This document shows positions 6,815 through 15,695 of a DNA stretch of 64,000 nt, piece by piece. The stretch covers positions 1 to 64,000 of the forward strand of contig CAKTWW010000002.1 of assembly GCA_934630855.1 (NCBI GenBank), written 5' to 3'. Position 1 is the stretch's first letter; every line of letters starts with the position of its first letter. Made by a program: the position numbers and the translations under genes. This DNA comes from an uncultured Collinsella sp. (GTDB lineage Bacteria; Actinomycetota; Coriobacteriia; Coriobacteriales; Coriobacteriaceae). Below the pieces are notes generated by a model. It saw only the letters and a list, made by a program, of their open reading frames with translations. It had not been told where the DNA came from and did no database searches.

Positions 6815-9550
6815 ATGTTGAAAAATCCTAAAGTTTCGATTTTGGTGCCGATTTGCAATGTTGAGCGCTACTTGCGTGAGTGCCTAAATAGTTTGGTAAA
6901 TCAGACGCTTCGCGAAATTGAAATCATCTGCATCAATGACGGATCAACCGATTCATCCTTGTCGATTATTCGCGAATACGAGCGCCGCGATACACGCATT
7001 GTCGTTATTGATAAGCCCAATAGCGGCTATGGTGACTCAATGAACAAGGGCATTGAGCTTGCTCGTGGCGAGTATATCGGAATCGTTGAGTCCGACGACT
7101 TTGCTTCTCTCAATATGTTCGAAACGCTGTATAAAGAAGCGGTCAAAAACGATCTGGACGTTGTTCGTTCAAACTACTATGCTCATCGCACCGAAGAGGA
7201 CTCGTCGTGCGATTATCTGGTCGAAAATCTTGCTGTCTGCAGTTCGTACGACAAGGTGTTTCATCCAATCGATAATCCTCGTGTCTTTATGTGCCAGCCT
7301 GCAATTTGGACAAGCATTTATAAGAAGTCGATGCTCGATAAGGAGGAAGTGCGTTTCTTGCCTACGCCGGGTGCGTCGTTCCAGGACACGGCTTTCTATT
7401 TCAAGGCATTTTATGCTGCAGACAGAGTCAAGCTGCTCAAAGATGGATATCTCCATTACCGTATCGATAACGCTAACTCTTCTGTAAAGAATCAGAATAA
7501 ACTCTTTTGCGTGTGTGATGAGTACGCTGAGGTTTGGGATTACGCCAAGCGAGACCACGAAAAGTTTCAAATTATAAAATACTGGATTCCTCGCCAACAA
7601 TACGAGGGCTATCTGTGGAATCTAAATCGTCTCGCTCCTGAGCTACAACAGCGTTTTTATCCAAGATATGTTGAGGAATTTAGCAAGATTAAACAAGCGG
7701 GCTTAATCGATTCCGATCGATTCGACTCGCGCACCTTGGCTCGCTTAAATAAAATGATTAATGATTCCGAGGCTTATTTCTTGGAGCAATATGGGTCCAC
7801 TGAGCCTAGTCGATCCATCTTGGTTTGTTGTAACGCTCTTTCAGTTGCTGACGCAAAAACCTCTGTCCGTAATTTGCTCGATAAATTATCAAATGACGAC
7901 GAGGTGTTTGTTGTCTCGCCTGAGTCTGAATCTATTGTTTTTGAGCTAAAAAATGAATTCGAAGGAATGGGCAGGCTTCGTAGCGACGCTGACGTTCTTC
8001 AGCATCGTCTTCTGGGCCATTGTGATGTGACTGCATGTCGTGGTGGGAGCATTTCTATTGTTGCCCTTGGTGCGAACGACGCCAGTTTTGACGATCTTGC
8101 TGCCACCGCTGATGGCGAAGATGCTTATTCGACTGATGCCAAGAACTATGCCCTTCGAAACGTTGAGTTGTGGGCCGAGGGCTCTTCTACACTTGTAACA
8201 GCTGCGCTGCGTGCGATTTCGAAACTTGACTTAAATCAAATCAAGCAGCTCCCGGTCAACTGGGCATCTTTGCTCTGTTCTTCTTGTACGCCTGGGGCGG
8301 AGGGTTTCGACATTGCCATAGAGGATGCAAAAGAAATGGCGTGCTGCTTGTTCGGCATGTCTGAGTCCTATGAAAAAACTCGACTTCTTTACGGTCAGCT
8401 TCTCTCTGTATGGTCTTCTGTCCGTAAGGGGTATTCGAGCCTCGATTGGGACCAGGCCTGTCGTTTGCGCGAACAATATTATTCCATGGCAAGCGTTGAT
8501 GCACTATTTGCTCCTCATACCTGTTCGGATGTTGCGCCTTTCTTATCAGTGGTCGTCCCCGTATACAATGTCCATGAGTATCTCGAAGAGTGCTTGGATT
8601 CGGTGCTCCAGCAATCTTTTAAAGATTTTGAAGTGTTGCTTGTTAATGATGGCTCAACTGATGGCTCTTTGGACCTGCTGGAAGAGATCGCGTCTCGTGA
8701 CTCGCGTATTCATGTCCTGAGTCAGTTTAATTGTGGTGCCGGATCTGCCCGTAATAGGGCTATCGAACTTACCAGGGGCAAGCGCCTAATTTTCATTGAT
8801 CCAGACGACAAATTTGCCACTGACCATGTGTTTTCCGAATTATTCGATGCCATGGACAAGTCGGGAGCTCTCATCTGTGGCGGCTCTCTTTCATTGTTAA
8901 AGCCGTCTGGAAAGATCAAGTCTGAGTTTTCATTCGATGAGTCTTTCTATCATGTTTCTTGCGAGCGCGAAGTGCCTCTCGAGCAGATTTGGACTGACTA
9001 CGGTTGGATTCGCTTTATGTACGACTCGTCCCTGTTTGTCGACGGTACAGTTCGCTTCCCTCAACTGAATTGGTATGAAGATCCGGTCTTTTTCTTGCGC
9101 GCGGTGAAAAAGGCAGGCGGCTGCAAGATCGTGCCGGTTGACGTGTACCACTATAGGGTCGGCTACAAAGAAACTGAATGGACGGTTGCTAGAGTCAGGG
9201 ACATGCTTTGGGGCATGGGACACAATCTTGCTGTTGCCGATAGGCTGAAAATGCACGAGTTATACGTGACAATCGTCAATCGATTTAACCGTGACTACTT
9301 AGATGCCATCTTAAAACAGATTAAGGATCCAGGAGTTTATGAACAGCTCGTCGCTATTCAGGCCTCCATCAACCATGGTCTGATAAATGAGCATTCTGCA
9401 TACGATGAGCCCTATTACTATCTTTCGCCTTTATATGGAGATCGAAAGAAACGACCTGTTGCTGTTGAGAGGCTTGCCCATAGAATTGCTGAGTCCAAGA
9501 CGTATGTCTCTGTCCAACGTCTTATTTATAAGTTGACTGGACGCGGCTAA
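6815..9550 (+). CDS. Two-domain family 2 glycosyltransferase
   Basis: A 911-residue protein with two separate GT-A domains. The first starts at residue 7 (VSILVPICNVERYLRECLNS) with INDGSTDSS and an ESDD metal-site motif. The second starts near residue 578 (SVVVPVYNVHEYLEECLDSV) with VNDGSTDGS and DPDD. The roughly 250 residues between the catalytic cores lack an obvious motif and may form a spacer or acceptor-binding region. No membrane segment is visible. Such fused GT2 enzymes often add two different sugars, or alternate linkages, in capsule or teichoic-acid-like polymers. The donor cannot be named from sequence. Confidence 0.85.
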   Translation: MLKNPKVSILVPICNVERYLRECLNSLVNQTLREIEIICINDGSTDSSLSIIREYERRDTRIVVIDKPNSGYGDSMNKGIELARGEYIGIVESDDFASLNMFETLYKEAVKNDLDVVRSNYYAHRTEEDSSCDYLVENLAVCSSYDKVFHPIDNPRVFMCQPAIWTSIYKKSMLDKEEVRFLPTPGASFQDTAFYFKAFYAADRVKLLKDGYLHYRIDNANSSVKNQNKLFCVCDEYAEVWDYAKRDHEKFQIIKYWIPRQQYEGYLWNLNRLAPELQQRFYPRYVEEFSKIKQAGLIDSDRFDSRTLARLNKMINDSEAYFLEQYGSTEPSRSILVCCNALSVADAKTSVRNLLDKLSNDDEVFVVSPESESIVFELKNEFEGMGRLRSDADVLQHRLLGHCDVTACRGGSISIVALGANDASFDDLAATADGEDAYSTDAKNYALRNVELWAEGSSTLVTAALRAISKLDLNQIKQLPVNWASLLCSSCTPGAEGFDIAIEDAKEMACCLFGMSESYEKTRLLYGQLLSVWSSVRKGYSSLDWDQACRLREQYYSMASVDALFAPHTCSDVAPFLSVVVPVYNVHEYLEECLDSVLQQSFKDFEVLLVNDGSTDGSLDLLEEIASRDSRIHVLSQFNCGAGSARNRAIELTRGKRLIFIDPDDKFATDHVFSELFDAMDKSGALICGGSLSLLKPSGKIKSEFSFDESFYHVSCEREVPLEQIWTDYGWIRFMYDSSLFVDGTVRFPQLNWYEDPVFFLRAVKKAGGCKIVPVDVYHYRVGYKETEWTVARVRDMLWGMGHNLAVADRLKMHELYVTIVNRFNRDYLDAILKQIKDPGVYEQLVAIQASINHGLINEHSAYDEPYYYLSPLYGDRKKRPVAVERLAHRIAESKTYVSVQRLIYKLTGRG

Positions 9551-9594
9551 TAATTTTTATCCCGATTGGAAATTGGTAAAGAGGTTGTTTGGTC

Positions 9595-10686
9595 ATGAAG
9601 AATTTTGTTAAGAAACTTCTGCCTGTTTCTTTATCACGCTTTGCGTTACTTTCGAAAGACGTCGAAGATATTAAGGCAAATATGCTATCGGCTTCCGAGG
9701 CGCGCGGTATTCACGATGAGCTGCATTGGGATATAAGCGTTCAGCTTTTAAATGAAGTTAAAGCACTGAGGGGTGACCTTAAATCCCATGACGAGAAGGC
9801 TATGCTCTTTGCCTGGGAAGGTTATCGCAAGGAAGGGGAGTCGCTCATCGAAGCCAAAAAGCGCTTCTTCACATCGCTCCCTGCTGCCACTGGCAGCTTG
9901 AGGCTGCTCCAACTTGGATCGGCTAAGTTGCTAGCCGACTTTGACTCGCTGTGCAGGGATAACGACATCCCATATTTCGCTACTTGTGGAACGTTGCTTG
10001 GGGCTGCGCGCCATGGTGGTTTTATCCCTTGGGATGACGATATCGATCTTGGAATGATGCGTGAGGATATTGAGCGTTTGGTTAGTCTAGTTCAATCTCA
10101 CGACCGATTCTGTGTCTCAGTAGCTTTTGATGGATTTGTCCAGTGCCGTCAGGTGAGATTCCAATACGCGGACGACTCTATCCCCGTATTCTTGGACATT
10201 TTTATTTTTGACTGGGCGTCAACCGACAACGTTGAGATCTACGACCAGCAACTTCAAATACGTGAGGCAATGGTCGAACGCATGCGCAGCGACTCTAGTC
10301 TTTCGTCTTGGATTGATAAGTCATGCGTTCCTGCTACTGATCCCAATATGGACATCGCCGATTCTTTATTTTCGAATGCGATAAATGAGGAAAGGGCAGT
10401 CGGTCTTGTGTGTGACAGGAGCGACGCTAAGGCAGTTATCTGGTCAATCGACAACACCGTTGGTGTTGACAATTTCCATTGGGTTTCGCCGCTAGACGAG
10501 ATCTTCCCTCTTATCGACCTTGAGTTTGAGGGGATGCAAATCAAGGCGCCCTGCAAGTACATGGAATTGCTAACGAAGCATTATGGCGACCCTTTTAACC
10601 TTCCAAATGATATTGCTTCCCATTTTAAACATACTGATGTTGCTGATAGCGCTACCGCCGGCGCGCTTCGCCAGCTGCTTGGCTAG
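9595..10686 (+). CDS. LicD-family phosphotransferase
   Basis: A LicD protein of about 363 residues. The nucleotidyltransferase-like core is CGTLLGAARHGGFIPWDDDI, whose paired Asp residues (WDDDID) bind metal. LicD proteins move a phospho-group such as phosphocholine, phosphoribitol or another phospho-alditol from a CDP donor to a glycan. The first ~100 residues contain a helical, charged stretch. An in-frame TTG at 9589 is possible, but the ATG at 9595 is better spaced from GAGG. It precedes a cytidylyltransferase gene, so a CDP-activated substrate made by the next two enzymes is the natural donor. Confidence 0.85.
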   Translation: MKNFVKKLLPVSLSRFALLSKDVEDIKANMLSASEARGIHDELHWDISVQLLNEVKALRGDLKSHDEKAMLFAWEGYRKEGESLIEAKKRFFTSLPAATGSLRLLQLGSAKLLADFDSLCRDNDIPYFATCGTLLGAARHGGFIPWDDDIDLGMMREDIERLVSLVQSHDRFCVSVAFDGFVQCRQVRFQYADDSIPVFLDIFIFDWASTDNVEIYDQQLQIREAMVERMRSDSSLSSWIDKSCVPATDPNMDIADSLFSNAINEERAVGLVCDRSDAKAVIWSIDNTVGVDNFHWVSPLDEIFPLIDLEFEGMQIKAPCKYMELLTKHYGDPFNLPNDIASHFKHTDVADSATAGALRQLLG

Positions 10687-10803
10687 CGCATGCACAAGTT
10701 GATTTTTGATTGCAATTTCGAGTGGTCCGTTCGTCTCTGTATGCCATTGAACGGCCTTTAAGTGTTTTGTGACAGCGGTTCGCTTAAGAGAAAGTAGAGC
10801 ATC

Positions 10804-11526
10804 ATGGCGATTTGTGCAATCGTTATCGCGGGTGGAGTTGGCTCGCGTATGGGGCAGAAGATTCCTAAACAGTTTATTAATGTGGGGGAGAAGCCCGTCA
10901 TTGTTTATACTCTCGAGGCCTTTCAGAACCATCCGCTTGTGGATGCAATCGAGGTTGTTTGCCTGGATGGATGGGAGCAAGTTCTTCTTGCATATGCGAG
11001 GCAATACAAGATTGATAAGTTAAAGTGGATCGTTAAAGGCGGTACTTCGGGTCAAGAGTCTATTCGTAACGGCGTGTACAATCTCGAGGGTAAACTCTCT
11101 GAGGATGATATTTGCATCGTGCACGACGGTGTGCGGCCGATGCTCGATCCCGAGGTAATTACTGACGTCATTCGTGTGGCGCAGAGTCATGGGAATGCCG
11201 TGACAAGTATGCCTTATAACGAGCAGATTTTTATCATTGATGAGGAGGACCCAACCACCACCACGCAGTATATTCCGCGCGAAACGCTCCGTCGTGTTTC
11301 AACCCCACAGGCATACCGTTTCGATCTCCTTGACTCCAAGTATCATGAGGCTTTCGAGAAAGGCGTGGGAATTGACGGGTCTAACTACACGAACACGATG
11401 ATGGTCCAGCTTGGCGTTAGGCTTAACTTTGCCGCTGGTTCTGACAGGAATATTAAGCTCACTACGCCCGAGAACCTTGAATTCTTCCGCGCATGGGCTG
11501 CGGAGAAAGAAGCTCGTGATGAATAG
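10804..11526 (+). CDS. IspD/TarI-like cytidylyltransferase
   Basis: 240 residues. The N-terminal IVIAGGVGSRMG followed by KIPKQF is the CTP-binding signature of the IspD/TarI family; the VHDGVRPM and RRVSTPQAYRF segments follow in the expected order. IspD makes CDP-methylerythritol; TarI makes CDP-ribitol. The context here (LicD before, SDR after, surface-polysaccharide locus) favours a TarI-like role in making a CDP-alditol or CDP-sugar for the LicD transferase. Housekeeping IspD would more often sit beside ispF, which is absent here. The exact substrate is unknown. The stop overlaps the next gene by 8 bases. Confidence 0.8.
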   Translation: MAICAIVIAGGVGSRMGQKIPKQFINVGEKPVIVYTLEAFQNHPLVDAIEVVCLDGWEQVLLAYARQYKIDKLKWIVKGGTSGQESIRNGVYNLEGKLSEDDICIVHDGVRPMLDPEVITDVIRVAQSHGNAVTSMPYNEQIFIIDEEDPTTTTQYIPRETLRRVSTPQAYRFDLLDSKYHEAFEKGVGIDGSNYTNTMMVQLGVRLNFAAGSDRNIKLTTPENLEFFRAWAAEKEARDE

Positions 11527-12586
11527 ATTGGCCTGCACTGAATACGTTGCCGATCTTGATGCCGTGTGCAATCTCGATCTTCCTTGGAATGACCTTAAGG
11601 AGAAGACGGTTGTTGTCTCCGGTGCGACCGGAATGATTGGTGCGTTTTTCATCGATGTTTTGATGCGAAAGAATGAGACGGACGGATTGGGCTGCAACGT
11701 TGTCGCATTGGGCAGAAGCGCTGAGAAGGCTCGCTTGAGGCTTCCGTACTTTGGTGCGTCTTTCTTTTCATTTGAAGAGGCCTCTATTGTGACGCCTGGC
11801 TATCGCCCCGCCATTTCTGCAGATTACGTCTTGCATTTGGCAAGCTCCACGCATCCGCGGCAGTATTCAACCGATCCAATAGGCACAATTCGAGCGAACG
11901 TCGATGGACTGCAGAATCTGCTCGAATTCTCTGCCGACAATGGCGCAAGATTACTCTTTGCTTCGTCTGTAGAGATTTACGGTCAGAACCGTGGTGATGT
12001 TGAGCGCTTTGACGAACGATATTGTGGAAACATTGACTGCAATACATTGCGAGCGTGCTACAACGAATCTAAGCGCCTGGGCGAGGCAATGTGCCAGGCC
12101 TACCGCTCTCAGAGGGGTGTCGAGGCGGTAATTGCACGTATTGCGCGCATTTACGGACCGACGCTTTTGAACGATGACTCTAAGGCCCTATCGCAGTTTA
12201 TTCGACGATCGCTTGACGGCGAAGATGTTGTCCTCAAAAGCGATGGGACGCAAAGGTTTTCGTATTTACACGTTGCGGATGCTGTGTCCGGCTTACTGTA
12301 CGTGATGTTGCTTGGTATAGATGGCGAGGCATACAATCTTGCCGATACGGGGTCCGATATTTCCTTAAAGGATCTTGCCGGACTTGTTGCCGGCGTCGGA
12401 GGCGTAAGTGTTGTCTTTGATTTGCCCGATGCTCAAGAGGCGGCTGGTTACTCGGTGGCTACATTAGCTCTTATGAACGGTTCAAAGGCTCAAGGTCTTG
12501 GCTGGAGGGCTCGTTATACTATTGCAGATGGTTTGCGGTCGACTGTGCAGCAGATGCGCAAGATGGGTTGGGCGACGTCGGTTTAG
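11519..12586 (+). CDS. NAD-dependent epimerase/dehydratase (extended SDR)
   Basis: 355 residues. A Rossmann motif (VVSGATGMIGAFF) lies near residue 31, SSVEIYGQN is the active-site Ser strand, and YNESKR is the YxxxK catalytic pair. The fold resembles UDP-glucuronate decarboxylase/GDP-mannose dehydratase relatives. Start ATG 11519 is chosen because the frame upstream lies inside the cytidylyltransferase gene, and the 8-base overlap implies tight coupling. That coupling suggests it makes or reduces the compound linked to CDP. Pneumococcal mannitol/arabinitol capsule loci have comparable nucleotidyltransferase-reductase pairs, which is an analogy only. Confidence 0.8.
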   Translation: MNRLACTEYVADLDAVCNLDLPWNDLKEKTVVVSGATGMIGAFFIDVLMRKNETDGLGCNVVALGRSAEKARLRLPYFGASFFSFEEASIVTPGYRPAISADYVLHLASSTHPRQYSTDPIGTIRANVDGLQNLLEFSADNGARLLFASSVEIYGQNRGDVERFDERYCGNIDCNTLRACYNESKRLGEAMCQAYRSQRGVEAVIARIARIYGPTLLNDDSKALSQFIRRSLDGEDVVLKSDGTQRFSYLHVADAVSGLLYVMLLGIDGEAYNLADTGSDISLKDLAGLVAGVGGVSVVFDLPDAQEAAGYSVATLALMNGSKAQGLGWRARYTIADGLRSTVQQMRKMGWATSV

Positions 12587-12731
12587 TTGCCTTAGAGATT
12601 GGCTCGTAGCGAGCCTGTAGCCTAAATCAAAATGCTGCTATGCGCGTTAGACTGCTTTAGCCCGACCGTGGTCCCGAAGCCCCAGGGTTCGCATGCCGCC
12701 CATGGGGTTATCTTAGAAACAGGAAGAACGT
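12587..12731. other. Intergenic region before the GlfT2-like gene
   Basis: A small perfect hairpin, GGCTCG-TAG-CGAGCC at 12601-12615, follows the SDR stop. It may weakly attenuate read-through, but no T-tract follows. The next gene has a clear AGGAAG ribosome site. A TTATCTT hexamer near 12709 could be a -10 element; the evidence is thin. Confidence 0.35.
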
Positions 12732-14573
12732 ATGAACTTTAAACTGGCTAACATAATCTTGCGGGTCGATAAACACGCGGCCATGCATCCCGAGCTTTAC
12801 TATCGCGTGCTTTCTGGTGATGTCTCGTATAACGATGGCATTCATTCACTCCACATCAATGGTAACGTCGATTTTTTGACGTATGTAAATGGGCTATCTG
12901 CAGGCAAATGGCGTCGGTACGCGTCTGTTGGCCGCGTTATCTTGCATATGGCTTTATTTGGCCGAGGCCGGGTTGTCGTTCATGGAGTGAAATCTAGCGA
13001 GCTGGATTCTATCGAGCTTAAATCGACTTCTTTTGAGGGCGACCAGGTTGATGCTTGCGTGCTCAACATTGATATCGATACGACTGGCTATGACTTAATC
13101 GGTTTTATGGTTGAGAGTGATGAGGGCTATTCCGCTGACCTTTTGAGTGCTTCATATCTAACGGATGTTCCTGAGGGCTCAATTAACCCGGTCAATCTTG
13201 CTCTTTCGACTACTACGTTTAAAAATGAGCAGTACATTCTTCCCAACATCGAGCTCGTCAAAGCCGGCATCTTCAAAGAGGGCGGTCCGATTCGCGACCA
13301 CTTCCACATGTTCGTTGTCGACAATGGGCAGACGCTTGATCATACGTCGCTTTCCGATGAATTGGTCACCGTGCTTCCGAATCCCAATACGGGCGGTTCG
13401 GGAGGCTTTGCGCGCGGAATGATGGCGGCTACCGAAACTCCTGGTCAGTTCACCCATATCATTTTGATGGATGATGATGTCTCCATCATGCCCGAAAGCT
13501 TGATTCGTACGTTCAATCTTCTCTCTCTTGCTAAGGGTGAATATAAGGACGCCTTTATTAACGGGGCTATGCTCTCAATGGAAGATCCCACTCGCCAGTA
13601 TGAGGATGTTTCATATGTGGACGCTTCTGGTATCTATCGTCGCGTAAAAGAAGATCTGAATGTTGGTAAGTTGTCCGATATTCTCGAAAACGAGCGCACG
13701 AGTGTCGAGGTTGAGCAGGCTTACGGAGCTTGGTGGTATAGTTGTATTCCGGTGAAGGCTATCGTAAAGAATGGCCTTCCCATGCCTTTCTTTATCCGCT
13801 GTGACGACGTTGAATTTGGCATGCGCAATAAGCCTGTCTACATGACTATGAATTGCATTTGTGTGTGGCATGCAAGCTTTGAGGGCCGTTTCCGCGCTTC
13901 GGTTGATTGCTACCAGTACTTCCGCAACTTCTTTGCCATGATTGCCCTTGATGATTGCGCTGATGAGAGGATGTTTGTCCTGCGTATCCAGCGAGGGGTG
14001 CGTCAAAAGTTGCGCGATATGGACTATCAGGCTGCCGAGTTTATTCTTGATGGCTTTGAGGATTATCTTCGCGGCCCCGAGTATCTCCAGAAGCTTGATG
14101 GCGCCGCGACGATGATTGGCAAGGGCAAGCTAAACGAGAAACTGATCCCTGTTTCCGAAATGGCCCCAGAGCTTCTTCGCAGGGCCGGCGTTACGGAGCA
14201 GGTGCTCGCCAACGTTAACTTCGAATCCCATTCTTCGAAATTTATGAAGTATTGGAGATTCATTCCTTACGACAAGCATTATCTCCCCGATGCCCTGTTG
14301 CGCGGGAAGCCCGGCTATGTGGTCAAGAACGGCGGCTGCACGCTTGAGGGTGGCTCGACGCGTTGCAAGACGCTGGTTTTTCTCGATCCGACTCGTGAGA
14401 AGGGGGCTGTTCGCACGATGGACCGAGCGCGGTTTAAGAGCATTCGCCGCCGAGAGCATGAGCTGATGGGACGCTATCGTAAAGAAGGCAAGAGCGTCAG
14501 GGGGGCATGGAAAGATGCCATGCCGTATATGACTTCGCGAGAGTTCTGGGAACAGTATTTAGGTCTTAAATAG
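12732..14573 (+). CDS. GlfT2-like galactofuranosyltransferase
   Basis: A 613-residue GT2 enzyme with the long N-terminal beta-sandwich region (about 1-150) and the catalytic stretch LPNPNTGGSGGFARGM plus ILMDDDVSI, which supplies the metal-binding Asp triad. These are characteristic of GlfT2, the bifunctional UDP-Galf polymerase of mycobacterial arabinogalactan. VWHASFEGRF contains the His expected in the active site, and helical C-terminal regions follow. It should use UDP-galactofuranose at the inner membrane face. The UDP-Galf source, glf, is encoded about 5 kb downstream. A strong AGGAAG site precedes the ATG. Composition is intermediate between the island and the core. Confidence 0.85.
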   Translation: MNFKLANIILRVDKHAAMHPELYYRVLSGDVSYNDGIHSLHINGNVDFLTYVNGLSAGKWRRYASVGRVILHMALFGRGRVVVHGVKSSELDSIELKSTSFEGDQVDACVLNIDIDTTGYDLIGFMVESDEGYSADLLSASYLTDVPEGSINPVNLALSTTTFKNEQYILPNIELVKAGIFKEGGPIRDHFHMFVVDNGQTLDHTSLSDELVTVLPNPNTGGSGGFARGMMAATETPGQFTHIILMDDDVSIMPESLIRTFNLLSLAKGEYKDAFINGAMLSMEDPTRQYEDVSYVDASGIYRRVKEDLNVGKLSDILENERTSVEVEQAYGAWWYSCIPVKAIVKNGLPMPFFIRCDDVEFGMRNKPVYMTMNCICVWHASFEGRFRASVDCYQYFRNFFAMIALDDCADERMFVLRIQRGVRQKLRDMDYQAAEFILDGFEDYLRGPEYLQKLDGAATMIGKGKLNEKLIPVSEMAPELLRRAGVTEQVLANVNFESHSSKFMKYWRFIPYDKHYLPDALLRGKPGYVVKNGGCTLEGGSTRCKTLVFLDPTREKGAVRTMDRARFKSIRRREHELMGRYRKEGKSVRGAWKDAMPYMTSREFWEQYLGLK

Positions 14574-14606
14574 GAAGAGGTCCGGATTAAGTCCGGACCT
14601 CTTCTT
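14574..14606. terminator. Bidirectional intrinsic terminator
   Basis: GAAGAGGTCCGGA (14574-14586) and its exact complement TCCGGACCTCTTC (14592-14604) form a perfect 13-bp stem with loop TTAAG, with T/A-rich flanks. It sits between two converging genes and abuts the stop codon of the leftward one, so it serves both. Confidence 0.9.
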
Positions 14607-15534
14607 ATTTTGAATAGGTTTTATAAGCTTGTAGCTCCCACTGCTTACGTTCCACTTTTGCAACTGAGTCGAGGATGAGTCCCGTTGCTAGACTTAGCCC
14701 GCATAGGAACATGAATGAGACGGCAAGCATTGCGGTGGGGAAGCGGGGGACTAGTCCTGTCTGGAAATACTCCACAACAATTGGCATTCCGAGGGCAAGG
14801 CCTACGATGGCAAAGATGAGCGCAATAAGGCTAAAGAACTTAAGCGGACGATAGTCCTTAAAGAGTGTTCCGATCATTGCGATGACTTTGATGCCGTCGC
14901 TGACCGTGTTGAGCTTGGACACTGAGCCGGCCGGGCGATCGCGATATTCCACCGGCACGTCTTTAATGCGCCAGCGGTGATCGACGGCATGGATGGAGAG
15001 CTCGGTTTCGATCTGGAAGCCTTCGCTCAAAACGGGAAAGGTTTTGACGAAAGGTTTGCTCATGGCTCGGTATCCAGTCATCACGTCGTCAAAGCTGTAG
15101 CCATAAATCCACTTGATCATGGCGCGAACGAGGTTGTTACCAAAGCCGTGAAAGGCTCGTTTATTCTCTTCGGCATAGGTGCCATTAGAGAGACGGTCGC
15201 CAACGGTCATATCCGCTTCGCCGTTAAGGATGGGATTGCAGAGTGACTTGGCGGCTTCGGCGGGGTATGTATCGTCGCCGTCGACCATCAAGTAGCACTC
15301 GGCATCGATATCACGGAACATTTGGCGGCACACGTTGCCCTTACCTTGCCTGGGTTCATGGCGTACTGTTGCACCGTGTTGTTTTGCGATTTGCGAAGTA
15401 TCGTCGGACGAGTTGTTGTCGTAAACGTAGACAATTGCACCGGGCAGCTCTCGATGAAAATCATCAATGACTTTGCCAATCGTCAGCGCCTCGTTGTAAC
15501 AGGGGATTATGACGGTGGTATTCGAATAGTCCAT
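14605..15534 (-). CDS. Family 2 glycosyltransferase, polyprenyl-phosphate type with two C-terminal membrane segments
   Basis: 309 residues. The GT-A core has VIIPCYNEALTIGKVI, YDNNSSDDT and MVDGDDTYP (DxD). MTGYRAMS and the EIT-like QIETELSIH motif are those of GtrB/DPM1-type enzymes. Two hydrophobic segments (about 228-250 and 264-286) anchor it to the membrane. It probably loads a sugar on undecaprenyl phosphate. A strong AAAGGAGG precedes the ATG. It is transcribed alone, opposite to its neighbours, and may feed one of the DUF6541 proteins, which need a lipid-linked donor if they are GT-C enzymes. Confidence 0.8.
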   Translation of the reverse strand: MDYSNTTVIIPCYNEALTIGKVIDDFHRELPGAIVYVYDNNSSDDTSQIAKQHGATVRHEPRQGKGNVCRQMFRDIDAECYLMVDGDDTYPAEAAKSLCNPILNGEADMTVGDRLSNGTYAEENKRAFHGFGNNLVRAMIKWIYGYSFDDVMTGYRAMSKPFVKTFPVLSEGFQIETELSIHAVDHRWRIKDVPVEYRDRPAGSVSKLNTVSDGIKVIAMIGTLFKDYRPLKFFSLIALIFAIVGLALGMPIVVEYFQTGLVPRFPTAMLAVSFMFLCGLSLATGLILDSVAKVERKQWELQAYKTYSK

Positions 15535-15695
15535 ATAGGACCTCCTTTAATGTCTCAACTGGTCGAAAGTATACCTATCGACTGTCCCTTTGATTAGATA
15601 TGGGTTAGTTCTCCAGATTTGTCGCGGTGGGTTATCGCCTGCGCGGGAGGGCTATACTTTCCACTGTTATGTTTTACGAGACAAGGAGTTGGTCC

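Noticed and set aside
10804-11526. Housekeeping ispD
   Set aside because: Sequence alone cannot separate IspD from TarI, but the lack of ispF and the LicD/SDR context favour a TarI-like role; the symbol was therefore left empty.
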